From: Morinoia aosen | Lineage: Eukaryota; Arthropoda; Malacostraca; Amphipoda; Talitridae | Assembly (NCBI GenBank): GCA_030386875.1 | Contig: CM059567.1 | Span: forward strand, 81,523,130 to 81,587,129 | Length of the DNA: 64,000 nt | Direction of reading: 5' to 3' | Shown: piece after piece, positions 1 to 12,800 of the stretch | Numbering within the stretch: the first letter of the stretch is position 1 | Layout of the letters: every line of letters starts with the position of its first letter | Program-made: the position numbers and the translations under genes | Notes under the pieces: model-generated | The model's database searches: none | Told to the model about the DNA's origin: nothing | What the model saw: the letters and a program-made list of their open reading frames with translations, nothing else

Positions 1-1401
1 TTCAGATTGAGAAAAGAATTATGGAGTCGCAACAATGCATTTCATAACTCAGAGATAATTTTTTCGTTCAACGGTGGCTACATTCATCATTTATCTATCT
101 CTGTTTTACCTTTATTGATTGTTTTCTGTCAATTTGAGGTCTTGTAGATTAAGTGCCAAGGATTTGTTGTTGCCTCTTCACAATACCGTCAGCGAAAACG
201 AGAAATAGCAGAGGTGAGAAGGAGTTCATACTTTGGTTTATTTATACTGTTTGCTGCTCTAAATGTTAATAACCAATTTACTACATAATTTTTAAAGTTT
301 GACTGGTATAGTATTACTCATCAGGAAGTTGTGGCCTATTTTACACAAAAAATGTTATAAACTACCAAATAATGTGAAGAATATTTGATATCTCTCTTCA
401 ATATTCGAATCGAGGAATTGCAGATGTTTGAGAAAGACTTGAGTTGTTGATTTTCTAGATGGAAGATTGAATTCTATACTACATATGTAGATGTGAATTT
501 TGCTCAAGGTTAGGGTATACTTTATAATAAATTATTGTTTTGAAATTCCTTCAGAATACCACATTCAAAATAACTGTGTGCAGGAATGAGTGAAGTTAAT
601 AGATCGATGTATATAATTATATTTTTCATTTAAAATTGTCTTTTTTTCGCTTGATTTGTTGTTTAACTCTTTATTTAATTGGAAACTTCTGTAGCATCCA
701 CCGAGCAAGGATGAAAGAATAATTTGAGTTCCCGTAGGCTATGTGACTGCCTGGATAATTTTTATAGAATTTTTGTAAAATTGTAGATAAATCATACCAA
801 TCATTCAGTATGTTGACAATGTCTTTCTCACTGGTATGAGGTATACTATTTTGCACGATTTTTTCACTTTTTTAAAATTATTATATTGCCTGCGCACAGA
901 GTTTCATCGACTTCTCATGTTTTGTAACTTTTTTGAATTAGGGAAACTATTTAGTGAAAGGTAATTGGCGAGTTCTGACTTTGGCTAGTCGAATAATTTG
1001 GGAGTCTTCGAAAATTAATTTTTTGCTCTTGTTACAAGTTCAAATATGTTTGCCATTCTTTCATGTTGGACATAACTTCCCCTCTGATTCAAAGCTTCTA
1101 GTCTTATAAAAGAATTGTGCTGGTTTACGATAGGACAGTATCGGCTGCATATCTTATTTAAATAGCCTAACAAGGCTAACGACAGTTACGTTAGCGTCTG
1201 CTTCAGTTAATATTGACTCACAACATTGCCTGATTATTTTTTAAGTGTATTTTGGAAGGTCAGGGAATATATTAGGTCGAACTTGAAGTTTACACTAAAG
1301 GCTGGCCAGCAGTTATGAGGGGAGTAGGTGCAGGAAAATTAAACTTTCCTTTCTCATAGAGAGGTGAGATTTTTATATTTTCGGTCAGTGATGCTATATA
1401 T
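1..1401. other. AT-rich upstream DNA, no gene seen
   Basis: I see no supportable gene, RNA or recognisable mobile element here. Open frames are short and match no family I know. The only one above 60 codons, on the minus strand near 671-856, has no motif. Confidence 0.5.
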
Positions 1402-3082
1402 AGGTCCGTGCTCTTCAAAGTGTGGGTCGCGATCATTCAAAGGGGGTCGTGAAACGTAGGATCATACTTTTCTTATTTATGCAAAAATGTTTTTTAGAAT
1501 AAAATTTATTATTTTTTACGATTAATCATTAATAAATAACGATAAATCAAGTGTTAGTTTCATTTTTAACCATGAAGAAACATGTATAAAGTAACTCACC
1601 AACTTAATAAAAATGCTAAGCCGGAATTCTATGTTTCTAACGAATTTGGAACTTGTTCCATCGCATGCTGTCAAAATTTTGAAGACCACTGCTTTTGGTC
1701 TGTTGTAAAGCTCGCATTAAAGGAAAACTACCATCGCATGATGACTGTAGAACTATCATTGCAAAGATTGCAAAGTATACCTATTAACACGAGGAGTATA
1801 CAACTTATAAACACAGGAGAAGATTCACAACCCGTGCAAGAAAACCATGTCAATAATGCTCATAGCGAAGGTGTTTTCTCAGAATATCCTTAATCTTCCT
1901 TATTATTGAGCGATCAACGGACAAAATAGGAAAAAGAATTAAGGAAAATTCCATTGACTGACACTGCAAGGAGCAGAAGAATTTTTAAAATAAGCGAAGA
2001 CCAATTTGAACTTTTACTTGAAAGGATTAAAAATAGTTCAAAATTTCCAATTCAATTGGTCGAAACAACGGATATCACACACGGCACAGTTATTCGCACA
2101 CATAAAGTATTGCTACAACAGCGATGATCATGAAGACTTACTCTTTTGCAGGCCGTTAGAAGGACATGCGTCAGGTGAAGCAATATTTTAAAAAGTAGAT
2201 GATGTGTTTTTAAACAATTTTTAAAGAAATGGGATTGAATTGGGATAACTGTGTTGGGGTGTGCGCCGATGGTGCTGCAGCAACGACAGGGAAGAATGTT
2301 GGTTTCGCCAATAAAGTCAGATCTGTATGCAATGAAGGTATGTATAACCTTCACTAATTGCATAATTAATCGCGATGTGCTAGAAACAAAAACATTAACG
2401 AAGAATTGTGTGCAGTGCTAAAAGTTTCAGTTAAATAGTTAATTATATCCAAACCCGTGCTCTTAATGCTTGGCTCTTTACAAATTTGTACAAAGAAATG
2501 GGTTCAGTTTTGAATTCCTGTTGCTTTACTCTGACATTCGATGGCTTTTATGAGGTCGGGCTTTAAAAAAACTGATCGCTCTAAAAAATGAAGTCATGCT
2601 ATTTTGATTAGATAACGACTCAGATTTGGTAAAACATAACAAAACCGAAAATTGGCTTTTCAATATTTGTTATTTATCGAATATTTTTGACGAGCTTAAT
2701 GATCTCAATATATCATTACAAGGTGAAAATACAAATGTTCGTATATTAACTTCAAAAATTCAAACATTCCTAAAGGAAGAAAAAGTATGGTTAATGAATG
2801 TGAAAAAACCTATATGAGATGTTTCCAAGTATAGAAGAGTTCATCACAGAAAATGAACTAAATTTGAAATAATCAAACCAATTATAATTAATCACTTGTT
2901 AAGCCTAGGGCAAAATAAAAAAAAATCTTCATGAATCAGACATGAGCCGATTTGATTGGATCCAAAATCCAATTGATTTGATTATATTGTATTTCTCATT
3001 TTTTTAAAGTTAAAGCGGTCGTATATCAATAAAATCTTTTAAAGGAGGTCGCAGCGGATAAAATTTTGAAGACCATGCACTG
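1402..3082 (+). pseudogene. decayed hAT transposon (ZBED5/SCAND3-like transposase)
   Basis: This is a relic of a hAT-superfamily transposase. Around 1950-2080 a conceptual translation gives LTDTARSRRIFKISED and then KNSSKFPIQLVETTDIT, matching the hAT motif SRRI..M.ED...QL...SSKFALQLDESTD. At 2225-2335 it gives NWDNCVGVCADGAAATTGKN, the family's C.DGA..M.G block. Further on, LLYSDIRWLL (about 2520) and IFDELNDLNISLQG (about 2680-2730) match the LLFHTEVRWLSRG and IF..LN.LN.SLQG blocks. The pieces lie in different frames with several stops, so it is dead. The edges carry imperfect inverted ends: GTGCTCTTCAAAG near 1408 and, inverted, GTGCATGGTCTTCAAAA ending near 3082. No clean 8-bp target duplication is visible, so the ends are approximate. 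The open frame 1582-1893 lies inside but does not itself resemble hAT. Confidence 0.75.
1582..1893 (+). other. 103-codon open frame, unknown, partly repeated at 4400
   Basis: This uninterrupted frame from ATG has no domain I recognise. Its middle (VKLALKENYHRMMTVELSLQ) reappears diverged at about 4408-4470 as VKLALKENYHTRYFPMEIES. Conservation of the peptide at two nearby sites points to a repeated mobile-element coding fragment, not a host gene. It lies within the borders of the hAT relic and may be part of that element or of an older nested one. Confidence 0.3.
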
Positions 3083-3110
3083 CTCTAAGTCTGTCTGTAC
3101 GAATAAAAAG

Positions 3111-3280
3111 ATAAAAAGAAAAACTGTTTATTTCCAATAAAGTATAAACATGAAATTTTTATATATTGGTTTTTAAAACCCCAAACCATTTACATCCTTA
3201 ACTGATAATAACACATTGGTATCGTAATACCCGAGTAAAATGTTAAATAAAAAAATCATTGACAGAAAAGCACAACAAAA
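3111..3280. repeat. interspersed repeat, copy 1
   Basis: This segment is repeated, diverged, at 4230-4403. Shared landmarks in order are GTTTATTTCCAATA, ATTGGTTTTTAAAA, CTTAACTGATAATAACACA, TTGGTATCGTAATACCC and ATTGACAG.AAAGCACA. A shorter piece (TTTATTTCCAAT to ATTGGTTTTTAAAATG) recurs at 54258-54310 beside a SINE. Read on the minus strand the unit ends in ATTGGAAATAAA, which looks like a retroposon 3' tail. Confidence 0.65.
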
Positions 3281-3452
3281 ATGAGTTCCCTTCCTTTCCT
3301 AATCTGGTTTTGAGAGTGCATTTAAATATAAGTAACTATAGAGGACACAATTCTCGTAACGCTTAGTTGAAAAGTGTGTTCGTTTGTGTGCATTTAAATT
3401 CAAATAAAAGCAATAATCGTGTTCAAATACCTTCACGTAGAGATCCTTCATT

Positions 3453-3570
3453 GTTATTCATACATGGTTATCGTGATACCCATGCTAATTGTTGAAACAA
3501 ATTATTTGGGTCCTCAATTGCTATTCATACATGGTTATCGTTGTACCCAAGTTAATTGTCGAAACATGAT
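3453..3570. repeat. two-unit diverged tandem repeat (~66 bp)
   Basis: Two units start near 3454 and 3521. Both read TATTCATACATGGTTATCGT, then a variable TGATACCCA/TGTACCCAA, then TAATTGT(T/C)GAAACA. The sequence after the second unit (GGAGAAAAGCACGAAAAAATGGGTTCC) resembles that after 3270 (CAGAAAAGCACAACAAAAATGAGTTCC), so the units belong to the same repeat family as the neighbouring copies. Confidence 0.6.
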
Positions 3571-4229
3571 TCGGAGAAAAGCACGAAAAAATGGGTTCCT
3601 CTTCGTTGCGGTAGTCGGATTTTGGTAATGAATTTAAGTACAAGTGACTAAGAAAACATAATTCATGTGACGTATTGCTGAAAACCCTCTCGCTAATGCG
3701 CACTCGTATTAAAATATGAGCATAAGAACATAAGAACTAGTGATACGAGCGTGAGGGATTGACGTTAGAAGTAAAATGGACATTGGGCAGATTTGATTTA
3801 TTTTGTCTAGAACTATGAGGTCGACAGTCGGGATTTGAGACAATTTTTCACACTGACGCATCATCTAGTATGCCAAGTGGTGAGCTCGGAAAGCATATAA
3901 TATTCACTATAACAAAACAAAAAAATATTATGATATTTCTTACTTACGCTAATAGTACTGGCGCAATGAGTTCATTGGAGTCAAAGACACGAAAAGTATT
4001 GTTGAACAATGATACCCGTAACATTTTCAACATAGGTGGAACCATACAAAAGTTAATTTCCCAAAATAGTGTTGACATAATGTATTCCCGAGAGTAAGAA
4101 AGTAAGCGGAGTTACCACACAAAACTAACAAGAGGAATTTAAGACCAGAATAAGAAGATTAAAAAATAATGTTCTTTAAAGCTATGACATTCGTTGAATC
4201 CGTGGCCTTTTTAAAATGTTTTAAATGAA

Positions 4230-4403
4230 AAAAAGAAAAAAGAAAAACAGTTTATTTCCAATAGAGTAAAAACATGAAATGTTGATACATTGGTTTTTAA
4301 AATACCTTAACATCAAAATCCTTAACTGATAATAACACATTGGTATCGTAATACCCTTGCAAGATGTTGAAACAAAAAATGATTGACAGTAAAGCACAGC
4401 ACA
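4230..4403. repeat. interspersed repeat, copy 2
   Basis: This is the second diverged copy of the segment at 3111-3280, in the same orientation and with the same landmark order. It is followed at once by the fragment shared with the open frame at 1582-1893 (GAAGCTCGCATTAAAGGAAAACTA). The surroundings therefore look like two rounds of insertion of related elements. Confidence 0.65.
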
Positions 4404-4479
4404 GTGAAGCTCGCATTAAAGGAAAACTATCACACTCGTTATTTCCCCATGGAAATTGAATCACTTGGCAGCCGTTGCT

Positions 4480-6731
4480 GAAGCTCTTCGTTGACTAGAA
4501 TAAATACCTAAGTGAATGTTTGTATATATATGTACATTAAAACAGTCCATGCAACATACACAAAGCATGGGTTTTATTCAGCCTAAAGTTTCCACGAAAG
4601 GAATTGTCAGAAGAATTAGAAGGAAAAAACCTGTACCCCTATTTATCTGTGCCTGTTGTAGATTTTGGCTTGTACGTGAGCGGCCATTTGGAAGAAAATA
4701 TTTGCCTCCAATAGCACTCAAATGAATAAGATTTTAGCGCCTGGAAATTCTGTTGAAGAATGACCATTAGAGTAACTTACACAGACGAGCAGCTGCACTT
4801 CGTAGTCACAGTTTTCGTAAAATTCTTTTTATGAGTTTTAGTTAACTTGCCAAGAATGTTTTACATTACTCCCTGCCATAAGTTCAGCATTTCATTGAAT
4901 CATGTTGCTCACACAAAACTTAAAATTTCATTTGAAGAATTATTTACAATCGATATAGAATTATCTTCAATCCAGCATTGTGTTCTGAATGCACACATAT
5001 TTCAAACATATTTCAACGACTGAATTTTGTAGAAAGGCTGACTGAATGCCATTCGTGCAAAGGTGTGACTAATTTTTTTTTTTAGTGAGTGTATGTTCGT
5101 GAATGTCGTGCTGCGAACGTAGGCGAAACCTCCTATTTTGGGATGAAAACTGTGGAGTGCAGCGTGAAATGGTGTAAATCTTTCTCATTAGCAGTGTACG
5201 TAAACGCTCCCAGCGTTGATCATCAAATTCGCAGCAATTATTGTTGAGCACGTTTCACGTCTTGTAACAACCAAGATATCTGCTTAGTTGAAGGCATTTC
5301 AATTCACCTTCCCAAACGCCATATGAGTGAAATCAAATCATGTGCCATTTAATTCAGCTTGTTTTTAAAAGATTAAAATCGGAAATTTTCCTTCGTTATA
5401 TACCATTTAGTTATGGAATAGTTTTTCATCAATACCAGGATCTGGCGATGGTTGGTTGTTTATTTACAGTAGAAAAATTTATTAAGCACGTTTTCAATAC
5501 ACTTGTGTTTTATCTTTGTGGCGTACGTAGATTTCCACAAAGTTTCCGTTATGATATATTACTGCGTCCGACCAACGCCAGAATTTATATAGTTCAAAAT
5601 TTTGTAATATTTTTGACGAGAGAGCAGGAAATTTTTTATTGTATCACTAAATTTATAACATAACTCAAATAATTATTAAAGGTAGAAAATTAATGGTAGA
5701 AAATAAATATTCCATGGAGAATGCAGATGATATTACTTCAACGAAATTTTGTTGTATCATTTTCAAAATATAGAAACTAAATAACGAGTATATCTAACAA
5801 AATATTTTAATTTAATCTAGTTTACAATAACTCTAATGAGTGATTTCAAATACGATTCAATAGAAGGGGGAGAAGAGTACACAATTTTTCGAATGTTCTG
5901 CCTTTTTGGTTTGATCTACGAGAAAAATACAAAAAAATAAAGATTTTTTCTTACAAAGTCTTCACTTCATATATATATAGATATATTCGAATATTTTTTT
6001 TCTTTGAATTCAGAATACGGAAACGCTGTGTTTCAGCCTGATCGTTTAATTCTCGCGTCTACTGTCCGTGTCTTTCACAATATTTTTTTAGCGCAAACGG
6101 AGAATTTCTTTGTGCTTGTTTTCTTGGTATTTTAAATGGTTTTCCTTCAAATAATTTATTACGACAGGAATTTTTCGGAGTATGCTAGTTGCCTAGTTTA
6201 TATAAATACATACATTTATATATATTTCCGAAGTGTAATACTTAAAAATATCGAAAATCATGAGCAGTTATTTCTTCACATTTGTCGCTTTCAAAATTTA
6301 GCCTGTAAAGGCCATTACTTCGAAAATGTTATACTTGTAAATTACATTGGCCTTGAAAACCATGGCCAATGGATGAGAAAATAGCGAGTGCTTCTGCGGT
6401 GGGAATAATACATGCCGATCTGGCGAAGAGCCTAAGATTTATAGGCTAGTTAACTCAAATTTTCCAAGTACAACGAGAAACGTATGAAATGAAAGCGCTT
6501 TTGATTTTTGCCAACAAATAAATGGAAATTGGTTGAAGCATAATTCCTGGAGAAAAGTTTTCAAATTGGTTGCAAAGTAGGGACTTCTGCTTTCGACCAG
6601 CATTTAAATACATTTGATTGCAAATGACCAGTTTAAAGATGGATCTCGTGCAATTTCTAGTCCCATGTTTATGATGAAATTTACACAAGATCTTGAATAT
6701 AAAACTCTCAAATAAAAATTTTGATCTCTAG
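4480..6731. other. upstream intergenic DNA; CHT1 promoter and 5' UTR expected but not located
   Basis: I see no gene or identifiable transposon. The start codon at 6732 is preceded directly by a possible 3' splice site, so a non-coding first exon and the promoter probably lie here or further upstream. I could not pick out a convincing core promoter or 5' donor by eye. Several AT-rich frames (for example 5340-5663) have no recognisable motif. Confidence 0.4.
6720..6731 (+). promoter_or_regulatory. possible 3' splice site abutting the CHT1 start codon
   Basis: The sequence TTTTGATCTCTAG ends immediately before the ATG at 6732. A pyrimidine-containing tract plus AG at this exact spot suggests that the first coding exon is joined to an upstream non-coding exon. 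If so, the mature 5' UTR is not the sequence seen just upstream. RNA evidence would be needed to confirm it. Confidence 0.45.
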
Positions 6732-6894
6732 ATGAATATTCCGGGGCTGCTTGGCATCATCGTGTTCTACCTCGTCATCCTCGGCGTTGGCGTGTTCGCC
6801 GCATGGAGGAGACGGAACAAGGGCAGCAGCGCTGAGGAGGTCATGTTAGCTGGCCGCTCCATCGGCCCCATTGTGGGCATCCTCACAATGACAG
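6732..6894 (+). CDS. CHT1: CHT1 coding exon 1 (aa 1-54)
   Basis: Encodes the N-terminus and first membrane segment ([19 protein letters not shown]), a basic loop (WRRRNKG) and the conserved [15 protein letters not shown] block. The ATG is chosen because it aligns with family N-termini and no in-frame upstream ATG precedes it after the possible acceptor. The exon ends ACAG|GTTGGT, leaving one base of codon 55. Confidence 0.93.
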
Positions 6895-9800
6895 GTTGGT
6901 ATACCTCTCCCATCGAGTTATAAATTTCAAGAATCGGTTTCATGATTAGATATACATAAATGCAAAGATTAGGGATGTATTCTCTTTTCATTAATCAATG
7001 CGCAAGTCGCCTTTCAAGTTCTGATGGTTTGAAACTTTTACCTTCTTCACCCCATCCAGAAAGTTACAAAGCCTTGAAGTGCAGTATTCAGCTGAAAACA
7101 AATCGGTTTTGGTTAACCAAACCCTAATTACTCGATAATGTTCAAAGTACGAAAAATTAATTTGGAATAAGGTTAGACTTCTGATGAACGATTATAATTA
7201 GGCTTTGGCGAGCGTTTAAGCAGAATCTCTTATGTCTCTAATTATGAGGAACTGCCATGGGTAAATGCAAAAGTTTGTTGAATGTCCTGTGAAGCCTTCC
7301 AGAAAGCTTCTGTCTTATAATAATTATTTTTTTAAATGTTGTATATTTTTGCTATACAGTACATGTTGTTACAGGGTGAGAAACGCTGTGGAGGAATTTT
7401 GTCGATGCTTTACTTTGTGTTACCATACCGCACACCATCTGTAATTATACGCTCTGGAATTTCGTGCGCTGTTTCAGTTGACATTTAATTCTCATCGAGC
7501 TCCTCAAGCAGCACATTTACAATAGCTACCATGATGCGCTTGAATATTCAACGATCTTTCATGCAAACGAAAGTCGTGACGATTGGGATTCTTAGATCTT
7601 GAAATTTAGTTTCAATATTAATACATTCGAAACCACTACTTAAGTAGTTATGACTCTTAATAATTTTTTTGATGTAAAATTGTTATTGGTGTTGTTCTAA
7701 CACTTTTTATCCGTTAATTATTTTGAATACCATGAGTTTGTATCTATATTTATTACTTGTGCGATATTCAATATTCAACGATATTCAACGAAACATAAAT
7801 AACTTCACAAAAAAAAGATTGGACGCGACCGGCAGTGAGTGGAGGTTGGCTGAGCACGTGTGGCTGAGAGCCAAGTGCCGCTAAGGACTGGCTAGGGCCG
7901 CTCCTGCGTCCGAGGTTGAGGAGGCCAAGGCTCTACGCATCAAGAATTATGCAAGCTCATTTTTACCATGACGCAAAGATTGGCTGCTTGTGGTTCAGTC
8001 TCCATTTGAGACAGTATGAAACATGGTTAATTGGTCGTTTTATGTCGACAGAATTGAGCGAGCCATGCTCTGAAATAGGGAATTGAAAGTGTACTCGTTT
8101 GAATTTATAGGTTATGGTTTTTTCGATATTTACCATGAGCCGGTAATAATTACGAAGTCCAACACTAACCGAAGCGATTTAGTTTTTTCTGAACTTAGAT
8201 AAGCAATTTCTTCAATATATTTGAAAGACTAATCCTACTTAATGACCTACGTGTTTGTTTTCCTAACGCGTAGAAAAACTAGGACAGTTTGGCCAACAGT
8301 CAATTTTTTGCGTGTCTGTCATTTCTGCCGTCACGAGAAATCATTGAAAAATTTTCAAAATTATTTTTTCAATATGTTCGAGCATAAATTAAAACAGCTT
8401 AATTTGTAGCAGAATTCAAGGTATTTGAGATAATATTTTTATATTTTTTCGAGTGAATTTGTAGATGCCCATTTTGTAAATTGCAGCTCCTGAGCTAACC
8501 GGACACTTGAACAAAATGTTTCCACGCATTGCATATAAAATCATTCCGTGCTCCGCAGCCACATGGGTGGGGGGAGGCTACATCAACGGCTCAGCTGAAA
8601 AAGTGTTCGACGTGGGCCTCATTTGGTGCCAGGCACCATTTGGCTACGCAATCTCCTTGAGCATAGGTGGGTAGCCTGGTTTAGCGTAGTTTTCCTCATG
8701 CAGTCATGTTTGCTGTCGGTTCATACGTCGTTTCATCGATGAGAGACATTTTGCTGAGATAAATTAACTATACAAGTTTTCTGGCATTCTTATTAGTTTT
8801 CAGTTGCGTTGAATAAAAGACAGAAACAGAAAACCTTTTATGAGCGTTTTCTCACGGTTTGTCAAAATAACAATCCCAAGATGCTTAGAATACGTTTTGA
8901 ATGAATACTCTTAGATGCTTAAATCATTTCTTACTATACTTTTGCGTGCTGCCCTATTTTGCATCCTAAATACTAATTTTTCTTAAAAAAAGGTCATCAA
9001 AAACCATTACCTTGTTCATAAACCGAAGCAAGTGACAGGATTGTAACGTTACTAATTACCAGCCTGAGCTGAGTGTCTGCCCACCAGCAACTTCCATTTT
9101 TGTCTCTTGCGGTCAAAACGTTAGAGGTTCAAAATTTCACCAACTAAGTAGTGAGCAGTCTAATTATGAATTCAAACAGTGGCATATTCACAACAAATAA
9201 ACTTTATGCTGTTGGTATACTAGGTTCCCTTCAAAAAACAAAAGTCTTACTACCTTCTTAATTGATAATGGTACTTGTCATGAATTCGACCAATTACTGT
9301 GTCTTACACACAAGGACTATTCACCACACTTTCGGTAAAACATGCAGGTATAACTGCTGATTGTTGTATTCCACATTTTTTTATCATCATGCGTTTCAAC
9401 GGATCTTTATCATTCTATGCCATCAACTATTCCTATCACTGAGAGAGTGAGGGTGTGATGAAATTTTAACCCTTTTTCCTGCATCGTTTTACGTAAGATC
9501 CCATGAGAAGAGTAAAATTGGTACGCATTCCTTTGTCCCCTCTAGATATGAAAATGCCGAAAATTTTCGACATAAGCGAATACCAGTATGAAACTATTAT
9601 CATATAAAAAAATACAAAGTACATTGAAGCGTTTTTGTACAATAAATTTTTGAGGCCTATCAGTGAACTCTAGTCAACAAGCATGTGGTGTGCTCTAACT
9701 AAATCTTTATAGCCTGAAAATGCCGTTTATGGAGCAAACAGGAAACACTATACTAAAAATCGAGTAACTGTGTGGTTTTACTCTTCGATTTACATTGCAA

Positions 9801-12800
9801 TCTATGTAGTGGTCTCTTCTAAAAGTTAATTTATGAGAAATTATTTATTTACTAACCTATTTAGAAATTGTATTCTTGATTATCTGATCCGACTTCCTTA
9901 ATATGAAAGCAATTTTTTATCATCATGATTTTGTTGCAATTAACGCACTTTTTGCAGCGACGAATAAAAAGGTATACTCTGCTCTCTGGAAAAATTTACT
10001 AAAAAGAAGCTGCAAGCGAGTTATTATACTTTCACTGTAATTATCCAACTAATTCCATCTGTTCAGTTTTGACTTATATACCTAAAATTGATCGACGTAT
10101 TAAATTTAATTGATAACTTTCTACTCGGAAAAAATCTAGGTGCCTAAAATTTTACGAGGATTAAAATTTTCTTGAACTCGAGTTTAAAAAACCCGAAATC
10201 TGAAGATTTGCAAATATGCGATGAAGTACAGCGACTAAATGTAAATTTTATACTATAACCTTACGCTGTCTCTTTGCTTCATAGGTCGTCTGCTTAATTA
10301 TAAATACATGACATTTTTGAACAGATATAAACTTCCATAAAAATTTTACGAGGTATTTTTCCATAGGGTATTCGTAGTGAAGACATAAGACATGAATTAC
10401 TTGATTAAAATATAAACCTTTCCGATTGAACCTGCCTTAATTTGCTGACCGTGAGTGAAGGTGGGCTTTGGTCATCGAAATCCAATGTCTTTATTGACAA
10501 TTCTTTCTTTTAACATCTAAAATCAATGCGAATCTTTGCCATAATTCGCAATTAAATTGATATTTGCGCGAAAAAAGTGAATGAGGATATTTATAAATCT
10601 ATTATTTTCTTTCTGAATATAAAAGTAATACTCGTAACCTTCATGTGTCAAAGTTTTAATGCCAAAGAGAATTGGCAAAATATAGATGAAATATATTTAA
10701 TGTTATTTCAAATTCTTTATTGGTTTGAAAAGACTAATATTACAGGCCACGTTAGAGTTTAGTGATCGTTGGTAAAGCACAGAAACATCTTTCTTAGAAG
10801 AGTTATCTAATATTTGTCTTCAACATACCTTAGTTGCTACAGTAATGATATTATCCTAATTGTTGTTATAGTTTTAAACTTTAATATTTAAAGTAAATGA
10901 AGCGTTGCACTAGGTGGCATAACAGAACATGTTTTTAAAGAGTAAAAAAATTTGAACAGCCATTGACTCAACGTACTAGCTATCAGCGGCTCTAAGCAGA
11001 TTACATTTGCGGTCAGAGGTTTCGTGACACGCCATCGTCAGCTATCCTAGGATCTGGTGCCCGGCTCGAATAATTTCACTCAACACTTATTATGAAAAGT
11101 TTTGTTATAAAGTGAGAATTATGGAGAAAGCGCTGCCGTAAACGAAAAGCGTCGAAATCGGATGCACCTGCAAGTAAATTAATGAGCTTCAAGATGCTTG
11201 GGTGCGTCAGTATCGTTCATCATCCGGTTATGATTTTAAATTTCTCTTTGCAATTCAAAAGAAGAGTACTAAAACAACACCAACTACCAAACTTGTACAG
11301 TATCAGCTGTAGATGGAACTTTTTTCACAATTTTATTTGTAAACTATTGGTAGAGAAATTTTTTTTCTCTAAATACGAGTATCTAGCTAGCATGGAAAAA
11401 TTACAAAAAACTAATTTTGATTAGGCGATACAGAAAATCATTTTCAATTAAATATTTCGTTTAACATTCCAAGGAATTTCATTTTGAAAAAACTTCATGG
11501 TAGTTTAATTTCTTTCGGGCTAAGAAAGTATTGTTTTAACGAACTAGGTTATGGTCTAGGGTTCATTTTAAAAATCATTCATTAATGGCGCTTATCCTAC
11601 ATGTTTCTTCACCACCAACTGCAGAAGAAAATTAAGAAGCACTGTGAACTCCACATCAAAGTTACAGTAGACTGTCGTCACTGCGTGAACTGTCGCTTGG
11701 TAAATAGGAAATTTATGATCAGCTTAGCATACGTTAGGACAAGTTTGGCTTAGGATTGGCCAGGATGCGTTAGGATAAGTTACTGTCGGCTTAGGACAAG
11801 CTTGAATATGTTGAGAGAGGTGGGATAGATTTGGCTCAACTAGTTAGTTTACAGCTGGATAGGTATAAATAGGCTTCGTTATTTAAGATGGGAAAATAAC
11901 GATGAATTCTTCACGAGCCTTGCAAGTCTATTATTATTTCGTTACGCTTTGAGTGTCGCTGGGCGTCTAGCCAGCTCACTAAAGCCTGAAGCAATCATAA
12001 TCTCACCTGCACGTGTTTAGGTCTATGAGCTGAAAATCTCACGTTATAATAATTTCAGCTATTATAGTTTTAACAATTTACATCAAAAACTTTTTTCAAT
12101 TAGAACAATTGTTGTCCGGGAAACTAAGTTTGATGCACACTCAGTGCGCATTTCGTTAACGTTTATTTTTCGGTGCTACTGTAGCTTGGGTATACAACCA
12201 TTATATCACCTACCCATGTTCAGTTTGAGATGTGCAAATTAATTGTTCATCGCTAAATTAAATGTATGGAAATAAGTAATACCCATTAGTAACCTAACCT
12301 CACGTTATACTTAGTACTAGCTAGAGGTAGATCTCATGCTATAGTGTGGATGACCTCAAGCAATAGCAGCACCCATTTTTTATTCATTAAGGGACAAGAG
12401 CGATGGGTCTCACCGTTTTCATTAATGTGGTCGTTTACTAAGCTGCCTACATACGGAGCGTTTTTCGACGCGCGTCGTAAATGGCGCGCGTCAAAAACGA
12501 CGGTCAGGTTTAGCTGACTGTGCTAGCAGATGCTGTCCTACACATGGGGCGTCAAGAAGACGACCGTCATTGTGACGCTGAAGCGTCGGACGTCATCCTG
12601 CTAAATTCAGACATTGTTTGCACTGCTCATCAAGTGGCGGGTGTGCATTTGCTACGAGACCTACAGACGGAGTGCCGCGTTGTAATTTTGTACTCGCTGG
12701 TTTTCATTATCATAAGACTATTTTGAGTTCGAAAACAATTTAATTTGATTTTTATTTGGTGAAATATAGATTAATCAGGAATTTTTCACTGGTGTTCTTC

